From an uncultured Eubacteriales bacterium (lineage in GTDB: Bacteria > Bacillota > Clostridia > Oscillospirales > Oscillospiraceae): a DNA stretch of 64,000 bases. Position 1 is the stretch's first letter; each line of letters begins with the position of its first letter. Below the pieces are notes generated by a model that saw only the letters and a program-made list of their open reading frames with translations, was not told where the DNA came from and made no database searches. A program made the position numbers and the translations under genes. The stretch is from contig UQXI01000005.1 of assembly GCA_900544975.1 (NCBI GenBank), forward strand, positions 1-64,000, given 5' to 3'. Positions 42,644 to 51,724 of the stretch are shown here, one piece after another.

Positions 42644-44005
42644 ATGATTTTAAAAACAAGGCTCTTGGGCACCACATACGCCTTCCGGGACGTGAAGGAC
42701 GCCCTGGCCAAGGCCAACGAGGACAAAACCGGCGACCGCCTGGCGGGACTGGCGGCGGAAACGGCCCAGGAGCGGGTAGCTGCCAAAGTGGTAGTAGCCA
42801 ATCTTCTCCTGTCCGATCTTCGGGAGCACCCGGCGGTCCCCTATGAGGACGACGAGGTGACCCGTATCATCCAGGACGATGTCAACGAGCCCCAATATGC
42901 CAAAATCCGCAACTGGACCGTCTCGGACCTGCGGGAGTGGATTTTGGATGAGCGTACCACCGGGGCAGACATTCGCCGCCTGAGCCGGGGACTGACCTCG
43001 GAAATGGTGGCAGCGGTGGCCAAGCTCATGAGCAACCTGGACCTCATCTACGCCGCGCAAAAGATTCGCGTCACCGCCCACTGCAACACCACCATTGGCC
43101 TGCCCGGCACCCTCTCCTGCCGTTTGCAACCCAACCACACCACCGATGATCCGGATGGCATCCTGGCCTCCACCCTGGAGGGACTCACCTTTGGCGCCGG
43201 TGACGCCGTCATTGGCCTGAACCCGGTGACGGATTCGGCCCAGCGGGTGAAGGAGGTCCTGGAACGGTTCCGGGAGGTCAAGGAGCGGTGGAACATCCCC
43301 ACCCAGACCTGTGTCCTGGCCCATGTCACCACCCAGATGGCCGCTGTGGAAGCCGGGGCGCCTGCGGACCTCATTTTCCAGTCCATCGCCGGCAGTCAGA
43401 AGGGCAACGAAGCCTTTGGCTTCTCCGCCAAAACCCTGGAGGACGCCCGCGCCATGGCCCTGTCCCGGGGCACGGCGGAAGGACCCAACGTCATGTACTT
43501 TGAGACGGGCCAGGGCTCCGAGCTGTCCTCCGAGGCGCATTTTGGCACAGACCAGGTGACCATGGAAGCCCGGTGCTACGGCTTTGCCAAGCGGTTTGCG
43601 CCCTTCCTGGTGAATACTGTGGTGGGCTTCATTGGGCCGGAATATCTCTACGACGCCCGCCAGGTGACAAGGGCCGGTCTGGAGGATCATTTTATGGGCA
43701 AGCTCACCGGCATTCCCATGGGCTGCGACGCCTGCTACACCAACCATATGAAGGCGGACCAGAACGACATCGAGAACCTGGCCACCCTGCTCACCGCTGC
43801 CGGGTGCAATTACTTCATGGGCATTCCCCACGGCGACGACGTCATGCTCAATTACCAGACTACCGGCTTCCGGGAGACCGCCGCCCTGCGGGAGATCTTC
43901 GGCCTCACCGCCATTCCGCCCTTCCAGGCATGGCTGGAACACATGGGCTTTGTGGAAAACGGCCGCCTGACCCCCAAAGCGGGGGACGGCTCCGCCCTGC
44001 TGTAA
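42644..44005 (+). CDS. eutB: Ethanolamine ammonia-lyase large subunit EutB
   Basis: This is the catalytic TIM-barrel subunit that converts ethanolamine to acetaldehyde and ammonia using adenosylcobalamin. At 453 residues it has the usual length. Motifs include VTAHCNTTIGLPGTLSCRLQPNHTTDD, FQSIAGSQKGNEAFG, YFETGQGSELSSEAHFGTDQVT and MGCDACYTNHMKADQND. ATG 42644 follows AGGAAG. It lies 55 nt after eutA. Confidence 0.97.
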   Translation: MILKTRLLGTTYAFRDVKDALAKANEDKTGDRLAGLAAETAQERVAAKVVVANLLLSDLREHPAVPYEDDEVTRIIQDDVNEPQYAKIRNWTVSDLREWILDERTTGADIRRLSRGLTSEMVAAVAKLMSNLDLIYAAQKIRVTAHCNTTIGLPGTLSCRLQPNHTTDDPDGILASTLEGLTFGAGDAVIGLNPVTDSAQRVKEVLERFREVKERWNIPTQTCVLAHVTTQMAAVEAGAPADLIFQSIAGSQKGNEAFGFSAKTLEDARAMALSRGTAEGPNVMYFETGQGSELSSEAHFGTDQVTMEARCYGFAKRFAPFLVNTVVGFIGPEYLYDARQVTRAGLEDHFMGKLTGIPMGCDACYTNHMKADQNDIENLATLLTAAGCNYFMGIPHGDDVMLNYQTTGFRETAALREIFGLTAIPPFQAWLEHMGFVENGRLTPKAGDGSALL

Positions 44006-44015
44006 GGAGGTAGCT

Positions 44016-44930
44016 ATGAATCAAGAGGAACTGAAAACCCTGGTGGCCCAGATGCTGCGGGAGCTGGCTCCCCAGCCGGAGCCCCAGGTGAAGGGCAGCG
44101 AGTACCGGCCCACGGTATCGGAATCCAAGCCGACCCGGCAGCCCGAGGACCCCGGTCAGCTGCTGCCGGACATTTCGGAAATTGACCTGCGGGAGCAGTA
44201 TCTGGTGGAACACCCTGTGGATGGTCCTGCTTACCGGCGGCTGAAGGCAAAGACCCCGGCCCGTCTGGGTGTGGGCCGGGCCGGCCCCCGCTATAAGACT
44301 CTGTCTCTTCTGCGCTTCCGGGCGGATCACGCCGCTGCGCAGGACAGCGTATTCTCTGAAATTGGCCCGGAATTTGCTCAAAAACATGGGCTGATTCCCG
44401 TCAAAACCTGCTGTGAAAGCCGGGAGCAGTACCTGACCCGGCCGGACCTGGGCCGGCGGTTTGACCAGGAGAACAGCGAAATCATCCGTAAGAGCCTTCC
44501 CCACGGGGGAAAGATCCAACTGGTGATTGGCGATGGGCTGTCCTCTGCCGCCATTTTGGCCAACGCCATGGACTGTGCCCGGGCCATTGGCCAGGGCCTC
44601 AAAACCTACGGCGTAGACCTGGGCCCCATCCTGTATGTGGAAAACGCCCGGGTGGGCGCCGGGGACTTTGTGGGAGATCTCACCGGCTGCCAGGTGGTGT
44701 GCATTTTGGTGGGAGAGCGGCCAGGCCTTGTGACGGCGGAATCCATGTCCGCGTATATCACCTATGGCCCCCACACCGGCATTTCGGAATCCAAGCGCAC
44801 CGTGGTGTCCAACATCCACCGGCAGGGGACTCCCGCCGTGGAAGCAGGGGCCCACATCGCCCAGCTGCTTATGAAGATTCTGGAGGCCAAGGCCTCCGGC
44901 GTGGATCTGCTGCGAGGTGAGGTGTCGTGA
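44016..44930 (+). CDS. eutC: Ethanolamine ammonia-lyase small subunit EutC
   Basis: It completes the cobalamin site with EutB. The 304-residue protein has a flexible Pro- and charge-rich N-terminus (about residues 15-55), then RLGVGRAGPRYKTLSLLRFRADHAAAQDSV, the conserved lid, and VIGDGLSSAAI and YGPHTGISESKRTVVSNIHRQGTPAVEAG. In related enzymes the N-terminal segment targets the lyase to the shell. It follows eutB by 10 nt and overlaps eutL by 4 nt. Confidence 0.96.
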   Translation: MNQEELKTLVAQMLRELAPQPEPQVKGSEYRPTVSESKPTRQPEDPGQLLPDISEIDLREQYLVEHPVDGPAYRRLKAKTPARLGVGRAGPRYKTLSLLRFRADHAAAQDSVFSEIGPEFAQKHGLIPVKTCCESREQYLTRPDLGRRFDQENSEIIRKSLPHGGKIQLVIGDGLSSAAILANAMDCARAIGQGLKTYGVDLGPILYVENARVGAGDFVGDLTGCQVVCILVGERPGLVTAESMSAYITYGPHTGISESKRTVVSNIHRQGTPAVEAGAHIAQLLMKILEAKASGVDLLRGEVS

Positions 44931-45574
44931 GGCCGGTCATTCCTGTGGAGGTACTCTCTGTGCAGTACCTGCCCAATGCGGACCCTGCCCTGTGCCGCAG
45001 TCTGGGCGTTCAGGGCAACTGGCGGTGCCTGGGACTGCTGTCTGCCGACAGCGACGACGTCACCTATATTGCCCTGGACGAGGCCACGAAGGCCTCTACC
45101 GTCCAGGTGTCCTATGCCAGGAGCCTTTACGCCGGGGCGGCCAACGCCTCCACCCCGCTGGCCGGGGAAGTCATTGGGATTCTCTCTGGCCCCACGCCCT
45201 CGGAGGTGCGCAGTGGGATGGAGGCCGCCCTCCGGGTCCTCACCGGCGGAGAGGTGGGCTTCCGGGAGACAGAGGCTCGGGATGGAGTGGCCTATCTGGC
45301 CCACACCGTGAGTCGCACCGGGACCTTCCTGTCCCGGGAAGCGGGCATTCGGGAGGGCGAACCCCTGGCGTATCTCATTGCCCCACCGGTGGAGGCGATG
45401 ACAGCCATGGACGCGGCGCTGAAAGCGGCCGATGTACGCCTGGCCAAGCTGTATGAGCCCCCCTCAGAAACCAACTTTGGCGGCGGCCTTCTCACCGGGA
45501 CCCAAAGCGCCTGCCGGGCCGCCTGCGAGGCCTTTGCCGCTGCTGTAGAGGAAATCGCCGCCTGCCCCAAATAG
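44927..45574 (+). CDS. eutL: Microcompartment shell protein EutL (BMC-T)
   Basis: This tandem-BMC shell protein forms pseudohexameric trimers with a gated pore. At 215 residues it shows ALDEATKASTVQVSYARSLYAGAANASTPLAGEVIGILSGP and MDAALKAADVRLAKLYEPPSETNFGGGLLTG, the two circularly permuted BMC halves. Start GTG 44927 overlaps the eutC stop (GTGA). Confidence 0.95.
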   Translation: MRPVIPVEVLSVQYLPNADPALCRSLGVQGNWRCLGLLSADSDDVTYIALDEATKASTVQVSYARSLYAGAANASTPLAGEVIGILSGPTPSEVRSGMEAALRVLTGGEVGFRETEARDGVAYLAHTVSRTGTFLSREAGIREGEPLAYLIAPPVEAMTAMDAALKAADVRLAKLYEPPSETNFGGGLLTGTQSACRAACEAFAAAVEEIAACPK

Positions 45575-45650
45575 CCCGAAGCGCTTGTACAGGCGCGGGA
45601 TTGTGCCAGCCAATGGGTTGGAGCATTGTCATCAACAAGGAGGAGTTATC

Positions 45651-47081
45651 ATGGATCAGGATTTGGCTTCCCGGCAGGAGGCCAGGGAGCTGGGAAGGCG
45701 GGCGGAGGAAGCGCAGAAAACCCTCCGCACCTTTTCTCAGGAGAAGTTGGACGCCATTGTCCAGGCGGTGAGCCGGGCATTTCTAGCCAGCGCCGGGGAA
45801 CTGGGCCGCATGGCCTGCGAGGAGACGGGGTTTGGCAACCCCCAGGACAAGGAAATTAAGAACCGGTTTGCAGCCGAGCGGGTCTGGGAGGCCATTCGGG
45901 ACCAGCGGACGGTGGGAATCCTCCGGGAGGATCCGGCGCAAAAGGTCTGGGATGTGGGCGTGCCGGTGGGGGTCATTGCCGCCATCGTGCCCTCCACCAA
46001 TCCCACCTCCACGGTGTGCTATAAGGCTATGATTGCCCTGAAGGCCGGCTGCGCCATTGTATTCTCTCCTCATCCGGCGGCGGCGAAATGCACCCGGCGG
46101 TCGGTGGAGATTGTGGCTCAGGCGGCGGAGGCCGCCGGGTGTCCCCGGGGCGCGGTAAGCTGTCTGCAAACACCCACCATGGAGGCGGTGGACGAGCTGA
46201 TGAAGTGCCCGCCTGTGCGGCTCATCCTGGCGACCGGCGGCCCCGGCATGGTGAAGGCGGCCTACTCCTCCGGCAAACCGGCCATCGGCGTGGGCGCCGG
46301 CAACGGCCCGGCCTATATCCACAAGTCGGCAGACATTCCCAAGGCGGTGGCGGATATCATCCGTTCCAAGACCTTCGACAACGGCACGGTCTGCGCCTCG
46401 GAGCAGAGCATCATTGTGGAGCGGCCCATTGCCGAGCAGGTCCGCCAGGAGGCGCTGAAGCAGGGGGCCTACTTCCTGTCTGCCGAAGAGGCGGGGAAGG
46501 TGGCTGCCATTCTCTTCCGGCCCGATGGCCGCTTGAATCCGAAGATTGTGGGCCGGAGTGCACAGAAAATCGGGGAGCTGGCAGGCATCCATGTGCCGGC
46601 AACGGCCAAGGTCCTGGTGGCCCGGGAGACCGAGGCAGGGCCCACCCGCCCCTATTCCTCGGAGAAGCTATGTCCGGTTCTGGCCTATTACGTGGAGGAG
46701 AACGAGGAAGACGTGATGCGGAAGGCCGTGGCCGTCCTGGAGTACGAGGGCGCAGGCCATAGCTTCATGATCCACGCCCGGGACGAGGCAGTCATTCGCC
46801 GCTTTGCTCTGGTGATCCCTGTGTCCCGGTTCCTGGTGAATACCCCCGGCGCACTGGGAGGCATCGGCGCTACCACCAACCTGTTCCCGGCCATGACCCT
46901 GGGCTGTGGCGCGGTGGGCGGCAGTTCTTCCTCCAACAACATTGGCCCCATGGACCTCATCAACATTCGCCGGGTGGCCTGGGGCGTCCGGGACGTGGAG
47001 GAGTCGGCCCAGGTCCACTGTACGGTCAGTGAAACGGTCATCAACGCCCTGGCGGCGGAGATTATGAAAAAATTAATGTAA
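45651..47081 (+). CDS. eutE: Acetaldehyde dehydrogenase (CoA-acylating) EutE
   Basis: It oxidises acetaldehyde to acetyl-CoA with NAD. The 476-residue protein has VIAAIVPSTNPTSTV, LATGGPGMVKAAYSSGKPAIGVGAGN and catalytic Cys in DNGTVCASEQSI. An amphipathic N-terminal helix (about residues 10-35) may act as encapsulation signal. ATG 45651 follows AAGGAGG. It lies 76 nt after eutL, the largest gap between genes of the operon. Confidence 0.96.
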   Translation: MDQDLASRQEARELGRRAEEAQKTLRTFSQEKLDAIVQAVSRAFLASAGELGRMACEETGFGNPQDKEIKNRFAAERVWEAIRDQRTVGILREDPAQKVWDVGVPVGVIAAIVPSTNPTSTVCYKAMIALKAGCAIVFSPHPAAAKCTRRSVEIVAQAAEAAGCPRGAVSCLQTPTMEAVDELMKCPPVRLILATGGPGMVKAAYSSGKPAIGVGAGNGPAYIHKSADIPKAVADIIRSKTFDNGTVCASEQSIIVERPIAEQVRQEALKQGAYFLSAEEAGKVAAILFRPDGRLNPKIVGRSAQKIGELAGIHVPATAKVLVARETEAGPTRPYSSEKLCPVLAYYVEENEEDVMRKAVAVLEYEGAGHSFMIHARDEAVIRRFALVIPVSRFLVNTPGALGGIGATTNLFPAMTLGCGAVGGSSSSNNIGPMDLINIRRVAWGVRDVEESAQVHCTVSETVINALAAEIMKKLM

Positions 47082-47096
47082 TAAAAGGAGACGAAC

Positions 47097-47411
47097 ATGA
47101 TGTCTGATTTGAGTAATACCAACGCATTGGGAATGGTGGAGACCAAGGGCCTTGTGGGAGCCATTGAGGCGGCAGACGCCATGGTCAAGGCAGCCAACGT
47201 GCTGCTGGTAGGCAAGGAGCAGGTAGGCGGCGGTCTGGTGACCGTGATGGTCCGGGGCGATGTGGGCGCTGTGAAGGCGGCTACCGATGCCGGGGCTTCC
47301 GCTGCGGAGAAGGTGGGCGAATTGATCTCCGTCCACGTGATTCCCCGTCCCCATTCCGAGGTGGCCGCCATTTTGCCCAAGGGCCGGGAACTGCCTGGCG
47401 AGGAAGTGTAA
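47097..47411 (+). CDS. eutM: Microcompartment shell protein EutM (BMC-H)
   Basis: This is the hexamer-forming main facet protein, 104 residues: ALGMVETKGLVGAIEAADAMVKAANV, VGGGLVTVMVRGDVGAVKAATDAG and HVIPRPHSEV. It is the only BMC-H protein in the operon, so it must carry most of the shell. ATG 47097 or 47100 follows AAGGAG. Confidence 0.96.
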   Translation: MMSDLSNTNALGMVETKGLVGAIEAADAMVKAANVLLVGKEQVGGGLVTVMVRGDVGAVKAATDAGASAAEKVGELISVHVIPRPHSEVAAILPKGRELPGEEV

Positions 47412-47414
47412 CCC

Positions 47415-48128
47415 ATGGCCCTCTATACCGAGGCGGCAGTCCGGGCCAACCTGCGCAATCGGGAGGGACGCCGGGTGTTCTACCTGGCCTCCGGGGATCA
47501 TCTGACCCCCGGAGCCCGGGACTTCCTCCGGGACAATCATATTGAGATTCTGCCCCCTGAGGCGGCCAAGCCCCAGGTGTACAAGACCCTCCAGGGGGCG
47601 GAGCTTCGGGAAAAGCCGGAGCATATGACCCACCTGGACGCCCAGGTGCTGGTGCCCAAGGATCACCCCCGGATTCGGTTCCGGGGCTGTGTGGACAGCC
47701 TGGAGGCCGATCTGCTCCTGGCCCAGCGGGAGGCCCACGACGAGGGCTACCGGGCCATTTGCAAGGACCTGGGGGATGCCCTGGAATTTGCCCGCCAGGC
47801 CCTGCGCCGGGATGTGCTGAACGAGCCTATGGAGCCCATGCGCCTGGGCGGCCTGGATCCCGCGGAGCTCCGGGCCAGGAGCCATACCCCGCAAAAATAC
47901 TACAATCAGCCCCATTTCATGCCGGATCACACCCAGAGCCGAACCCTGCTCACCATCAACCGGGCCCGCACCACCACCCGGGCGGCGGAGCTGGCCTGCT
48001 ACCAGGCGTTCCGGGACCTGAACGGTCTGTGTACCCGGGAGGACCTGCTCCAGGGCTTCAACCGGCTCAGCAGCTTCCTGTGGATTCTGGAGATCCGGCT
48101 GGCTTCGGGGCAGGAGAAGAAAGGGTGA
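47415..48128 (+). CDS. eutT: EutT-like cobalamin adenosyltransferase
   Basis: It makes adenosylcobalamin for EutBC. The 237-residue protein aligns with EutT at its N-terminus (YTEAAVRANLRNREG, LTPGARDFLRDNHIEI), in LTHLDAQVLVPKDHPRIRFRG-like residues (here MTHLDA...) and with PduO-type helices near the end (RARTTTRAAELACYQAF, LLQGFNRLSSFLWILE). The Fe/Zn motif with CCxxC of enterobacterial EutT is missing, so the reaction must work without that metal site. It follows eutM by 3 nt. Confidence 0.85.
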   Translation: MALYTEAAVRANLRNREGRRVFYLASGDHLTPGARDFLRDNHIEILPPEAAKPQVYKTLQGAELREKPEHMTHLDAQVLVPKDHPRIRFRGCVDSLEADLLLAQREAHDEGYRAICKDLGDALEFARQALRRDVLNEPMEPMRLGGLDPAELRARSHTPQKYYNQPHFMPDHTQSRTLLTINRARTTTRAAELACYQAFRDLNGLCTREDLLQGFNRLSSFLWILEIRLASGQEKKG

Positions 48129-48132
48129 GCCT

Positions 48133-48741
48133 ATGGAGGAACAAATCAGCCGCATTGCCGCCCAGGTGGCATCCCGGCTTTTCGTAGAAGTGGAGGCCTC
48201 CGGCCGCCACGTGCATTTGACCAAGGACCAGGCCATGACCCTGTTTGGCCATGGCCTCACCCCCAAGCGGCCCCTGTCCCAGCCTGGGCAGTTCGTCTGC
48301 CAGGAGCGGGTGGAGGTGTTGGGACCCAAGGGAAGCTTCCCCAAGGTGGCGGTCCTGGGGCCGGAGCGGAAGGAGGGGCAGGTGGAAATCTCCCTCACGG
48401 ACGCTGTGACCCTGGGCGTTCCGGCGCCGGTGCGCCTGTCCGGCCAGGTTCGGGAGTCTCCCGGGATCACCCTCCGGGGACCCAAGGGGGAAGTGCGCCT
48501 GCACCAGGGTGTCATTGCCGCCCGGCGGCACATTCACATGCCCCCCGATGAGGCCGCCGCCCGGGGACTCACCGATGGGCAGGTGGTACGGCTCAAGATG
48601 TTCACCAGTCGTCCCCTGATCTTTGATGATGTGGTGGTGCGGGTGGATCCCAGCTTCACCCCTCGGGTGCACATCGACTTTGACGAGGCCAATGCCTGCG
48701 CTTATCAGAGCGGAGACTTTGGGATGATCATCCGTGGATGA
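48133..48741 (+). CDS. pduL: Phosphotransacylase PduL
   Basis: It converts acetyl-CoA to acetyl phosphate, feeding ATP synthesis and recycling CoA in the shell. The 202-residue protein has both zinc-binding motifs, VEASGRHVHLT and IAARRHIHMPPDEA, and PRVHIDFDEANACAY at the end. In eut operons this gene replaces the unrelated Pta-type EutD. It overlaps the next gene by 8 nt. Confidence 0.94.
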   Translation: MEEQISRIAAQVASRLFVEVEASGRHVHLTKDQAMTLFGHGLTPKRPLSQPGQFVCQERVEVLGPKGSFPKVAVLGPERKEGQVEISLTDAVTLGVPAPVRLSGQVRESPGITLRGPKGEVRLHQGVIAARRHIHMPPDEAAARGLTDGQVVRLKMFTSRPLIFDDVVVRVDPSFTPRVHIDFDEANACAYQSGDFGMIIRG

Positions 48742-49195
48742 GGCGTTGGTTCAGGCGGTGACAGACCGGATCTGGGCCGCCTGGGGGGATGGCCGGCCGC
48801 CGGCTTTGCTCCTGGGGCGGGCTCCGGAGGAGGATCTGGGATACCGGTATGTGCAGGAGCCGCCCTACGAGGCGGTGGTGATGGGCAGCCTCACGCCGGG
48901 ACAACTGCTTTGCTTCCGGGAGGAGCGGGTGCTGGAGGCCCTGCTGGGGGGCACTCCCGTGTACCTGTACACCCCGGGCCTGCCGGGAAAACAGGGGAAA
49001 AACCGGGCCCTACAGGCCCGGCTCACGGCGGCGCAGCGGGAGCTGAAGGCCTGGGGCGTGGTGTTCCTGGATGGTCCGGCCCACCGCCGCTTGGTTTCCG
49101 CCGAGGAGGCCCGGCGGCTGAAGGCCCAGGGCCGTCCGCCCACCCCCGGGGCCGTCCTCACCCCCCTGGCCCGGGAGATTTTAGAGCAGCCGTGA
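48734..49195 (+). CDS. Small Eut-operon protein of unknown function
   Basis: This 153-residue protein has the size and place of the uncharacterised 'ethanolamine utilisation protein' found in Gram-positive eut operons between pduL and eutN. Visible segments are PALLLGRAP, YEAVVMGSLTPGQLLCF and GTPVYLYTPGLPGKQGKNRALQARLTAAQRELKAWGVVFL, which suggest an alpha/beta fold. Start is GTG 48734, overlapping pduL. No catalytic motif is evident. Confidence 0.75.
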   Translation: MDEALVQAVTDRIWAAWGDGRPPALLLGRAPEEDLGYRYVQEPPYEAVVMGSLTPGQLLCFREERVLEALLGGTPVYLYTPGLPGKQGKNRALQARLTAAQRELKAWGVVFLDGPAHRRLVSAEEARRLKAQGRPPTPGAVLTPLAREILEQP

Positions 49196-49227
49196 ATTGG
49201 GCGGTGCAGCGCCAAAGGAGGTTCACC

Positions 49228-49479
49228 ATGGAAATTGGAACAGTCACAGGCTCCGTCTGGGCCACCCGGAAGGCACGGGAACTGGGAGGGCGCACCCTCC
49301 TGGTGGTGCGCACCGGCGCAGGCAAGACGGTTGCCGCGGATTTTGTAGGGGCAGGAGCCGGAGACCGGGTCCTGCTGGTCAACGGCTCCACCGCCCGGCT
49401 CTACTGCCCGGAGTCTCCGGTGGATACGGCCATTGTGGCCATTTTGGATCAGATGGAGGTGGACCATGTCTCCACATGA
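49228..49479 (+). CDS. eutN: Microcompartment vertex protein EutN (BMC-P)
   Basis: The 83-residue pentamer-forming protein caps the shell vertices. It starts MEIGTVTGSVWATRKARELGGRTLLVV and has VAADFVGAGAGDRVLLVNGSTAR and VDTAIVAILDQMEV. ATG 49228 follows AAAGGAGG. It overlaps eutH by 14 nt. Slightly shorter than typical EutN. Confidence 0.94.
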   Translation: MEIGTVTGSVWATRKARELGGRTLLVVRTGAGKTVAADFVGAGAGDRVLLVNGSTARLYCPESPVDTAIVAILDQMEVDHVST

Positions 49480-50560
49480 AATACTCATTGCCATCATGGC
49501 GGCGTTTGCCGTGCTGGGCGCCCTGGACCGGATTTTCGGCAACCGGGTTGGGCTGGGGCCGGAGTTTGAGAACGGCATTCTCTCTCTGGGCTCTCTGGCC
49601 CTGTCTATGGTGGGAATCATCAGCCTGGCTCCGGTGCTGGCGAAGTTACTGCGGCCTGTGGTAGTGCCGGTGTACCGGGTGTTGGGCGCGGACCCGGCCA
49701 TGTTTGCCGGGACCATTCTAGCCAACGATATGGGAGGCGCTCCCCTGGCCCAGGAACTGGCCGGGAGCCCTGAGGCCGCCAAGCTGGGCGGTCTTCTGGT
49801 GGGCGCCATGCTGGGAGCGACTGTGGTGTTTACCATTCCCGTTGCCCTGGGCATTCTGGATCCCGAGGACCGGCCGGCTCTGGCCAAAGGCGTACTGTCC
49901 GGCATCGTCACCATTCCCGTGGGCGTCCTGGTGGGCGGTCTCGTGGCGGGATTTCCCGTGGGGATGGTTCTGCGGAACCTCATTCCCATTGTGCTCATCG
50001 CCCTGCTCATTGCCCTGGGTCTGTGGAAGTGGGAGCGGGGGATGATCCGGGGCTTTGCCGTGTTCGGCAAGATCATCGTGGCCATCATCACCGTGGGCCT
50101 GGCGGCGGCGCTGGTGGAATCCCTCACCGGCCTGGTGCTGATCCCCGGCATGGCCCCCATCTCCGAGGGACTCACCATCGTGGGAGACATCGCCCTGGTG
50201 CTGGCGGGCGCGTTCCCCCTGGTTTGGGCCATTACCAAAGTGTTCCGGAAGCCCCTGATGAAACTGGGCGGTCTTCTGGGCATGAACGACACGGCGGCTG
50301 CCGGTCTCATCGCCAGTCTGGCCAACTCCATTGCCATGTTTGGCATGGTGAAGGACATGGACCAGCGGGGCAAGGTGATCAACGTGGCCTTTGCCGTCTC
50401 CGCCGCCTTTGTGTTTGGGGATCACCTGGGCTTCACCGCCGGGTTTGACCCGGAGATGCTGGTGCCGGTGATCCTGGGCAAGCTGGCAGGCGGCGTCACC
50501 GCAATCTTTGTGGCCATGGCCATCACAGGAGGGAAACGACATGACGAGATCCGAGCTTGA
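49466..50560 (+). CDS. eutH: Ethanolamine permease EutH
   Basis: This integral membrane protein of 364 residues has about ten hydrophobic segments and the family motifs AGTILANDMGGAPLAQELA and FGDHLGFTAGFDPEML. It facilitates ethanolamine entry when supply is low or pH acidic. ATG 49466 follows GGAGGT inside the eutN end. The stop overlaps eutQ by 20 nt. Confidence 0.94.
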   Translation: MSPHEILIAIMAAFAVLGALDRIFGNRVGLGPEFENGILSLGSLALSMVGIISLAPVLAKLLRPVVVPVYRVLGADPAMFAGTILANDMGGAPLAQELAGSPEAAKLGGLLVGAMLGATVVFTIPVALGILDPEDRPALAKGVLSGIVTIPVGVLVGGLVAGFPVGMVLRNLIPIVLIALLIALGLWKWERGMIRGFAVFGKIIVAIITVGLAAALVESLTGLVLIPGMAPISEGLTIVGDIALVLAGAFPLVWAITKVFRKPLMKLGGLLGMNDTAAAGLIASLANSIAMFGMVKDMDQRGKVINVAFAVSAAFVFGDHLGFTAGFDPEMLVPVILGKLAGGVTAIFVAMAITGGKRHDEIRA

Positions 50561-50963
50561 GCAGGCCGTCCGGGCCATTTTGCTGGAGCAGCTGGGCGGT
50601 CCCCAGGTGCTCCAGGTGGATCTGCCCCAGGTCCAGGTGACGGAGCAGAACCGGCTGGACACCGGCAACCCTCAGGACCGGGTCTGGACCCATGATCTCC
50701 TGACCCTGGCCCAAAGCCCCCGCCTGGGGGCGGGGCTGATGGTCATGGAAAAGACCACCTTCCCCTGGCATTTGACGTATGACGAGATTGACTATGTCAT
50801 CGAGGGCCGCCTCACCGTGCACACCCAGTCCGGCCCCGTCACTGCCGGCCCCGGCCAGGTGATTTTTATCCCCAAGGGCAGCCAAATCCAGTTTTCCGCC
50901 CCGGAATTCGCCCGGTTTTTGTACGTCACCTACCCCGCCGACTGGCAAAACCAGCCGTCATAG
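50541..50963 (+). CDS. eutQ: EutQ, cupin-fold protein
   Basis: The 140-residue protein has an N-terminal helix (SELEQAVRAILLEQLGG) and a cupin barrel (LGAGLMVMEKTTFPWHLTYDEIDYVIEGRLTVHT, GPGQVIFIPKGSQIQFS). EutQ of Salmonella has acetate-kinase activity, which would turn PduL's acetyl phosphate into ATP. The N-terminal Cys-rich part of longer EutQ is absent. Last gene of the operon; a terminator follows. Confidence 0.92.
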   Translation: MTRSELEQAVRAILLEQLGGPQVLQVDLPQVQVTEQNRLDTGNPQDRVWTHDLLTLAQSPRLGAGLMVMEKTTFPWHLTYDEIDYVIEGRLTVHTQSGPVTAGPGQVIFIPKGSQIQFSAPEFARFLYVTYPADWQNQPS

Positions 50964-50982
50964 GTGGAATTCCACCAGCACA

Positions 50983-51020
50983 GAACGGTCCGGACACTTC
51001 TGTAGTGCCCGGACCGTTCC
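50983..51020 (+). terminator. eut operon terminator
   Basis: GAACGGTCCGG/CCGGACCGTTC with an inner CAC/GTG pairing. It also ends the convergent minus-strand gene at 51029. Confidence 0.7.
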
Positions 51021-51028
51021 GCAATTGC

Positions 51029-51712
51029 TTATTTCTGCGGTTCCTGTGTCTTTGCCAGTGCTTGGTGTGTTTGAGCGTCCTGCTCCCATTCCCGTTCCGC
51101 GTCGGTCATCAACAGACCCAATTCATGTTCTGTCAGCAGGATCTGCCCCCGCATCCCCTGTATCGTCCCCAGGGGCTGTACCGACTCCAGAATGGAAAGA
51201 CCGAGCCGGTAGCCCAGGTAAAGTCCGTGGCGCAGGACGCCAAACTCCCGTTCGTCCCAAGCCATTTCGATGGAAATGACATGCTCCCGGGCGTCTCCGG
51301 CCAGTTCGTCTATGAGGTGTTCAAAGGTGTCGTTGGCGAGTCTGCGTTGATCACGGTATTCCCAACCGCCATCCATCCAGCTGGCGCCGAATTGGTTGGT
51401 ACGGAAAAGGTCCATCATGGACAGGGGCGGGGCCTCCCGCTCATAAAACTGCTGAAAAGCGGTGCAAAGGCCACGCGCCACGGCGCACTTCCGCACAAAT
51501 CCCAGGGTTTCCCGGCACAATGCCTCCGCCTGCGCCAGCTGCTCTGCTTGTCCGCTGTCCAACGATTGAGCCAGGGCTTGGATCCCTGCCCGGTACGCTT
51601 CCTCGCTCTCATTGGCGGGATCCTCTTGGAAATATGCCTCCAGAAATAGCTCCGGTGGGCAGGTGTTCCAAATTTGTTGGGTGATGAGGGAAATTTGATT
51701 TTTGATGTGCAT
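51029..51712 (-). CDS. Hypothetical helical protein in operon with XRE regulator
   Basis: The 227-residue protein is predicted mostly helical and acidic, without membrane segments or signal (NQISLITQQIWNTCPPELFLEAYFQ, LCRETLGFVRKCAVARGLCTAFQQFY, LYLGYRLGLSILES). I recognise no family. It starts 12 nt after the XRE regulator gene, with GGGAG as ribosome site, so the two are co-transcribed and may act together. Confidence 0.7.
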   Translation of the reverse strand: MHIKNQISLITQQIWNTCPPELFLEAYFQEDPANESEEAYRAGIQALAQSLDSGQAEQLAQAEALCRETLGFVRKCAVARGLCTAFQQFYEREAPPLSMMDLFRTNQFGASWMDGGWEYRDQRRLANDTFEHLIDELAGDAREHVISIEMAWDEREFGVLRHGLYLGYRLGLSILESVQPLGTIQGMRGQILLTEHELGLLMTDAEREWEQDAQTHQALAKTQEPQK

Positions 51713-51724
51713 GCCGTACTCCCA

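Noticed and set aside
41059..42801. A 580-codon frame antisense to eutA
   Set aside because: Shadow frame; eutA has motifs and operon overlaps that fix the coding strand.
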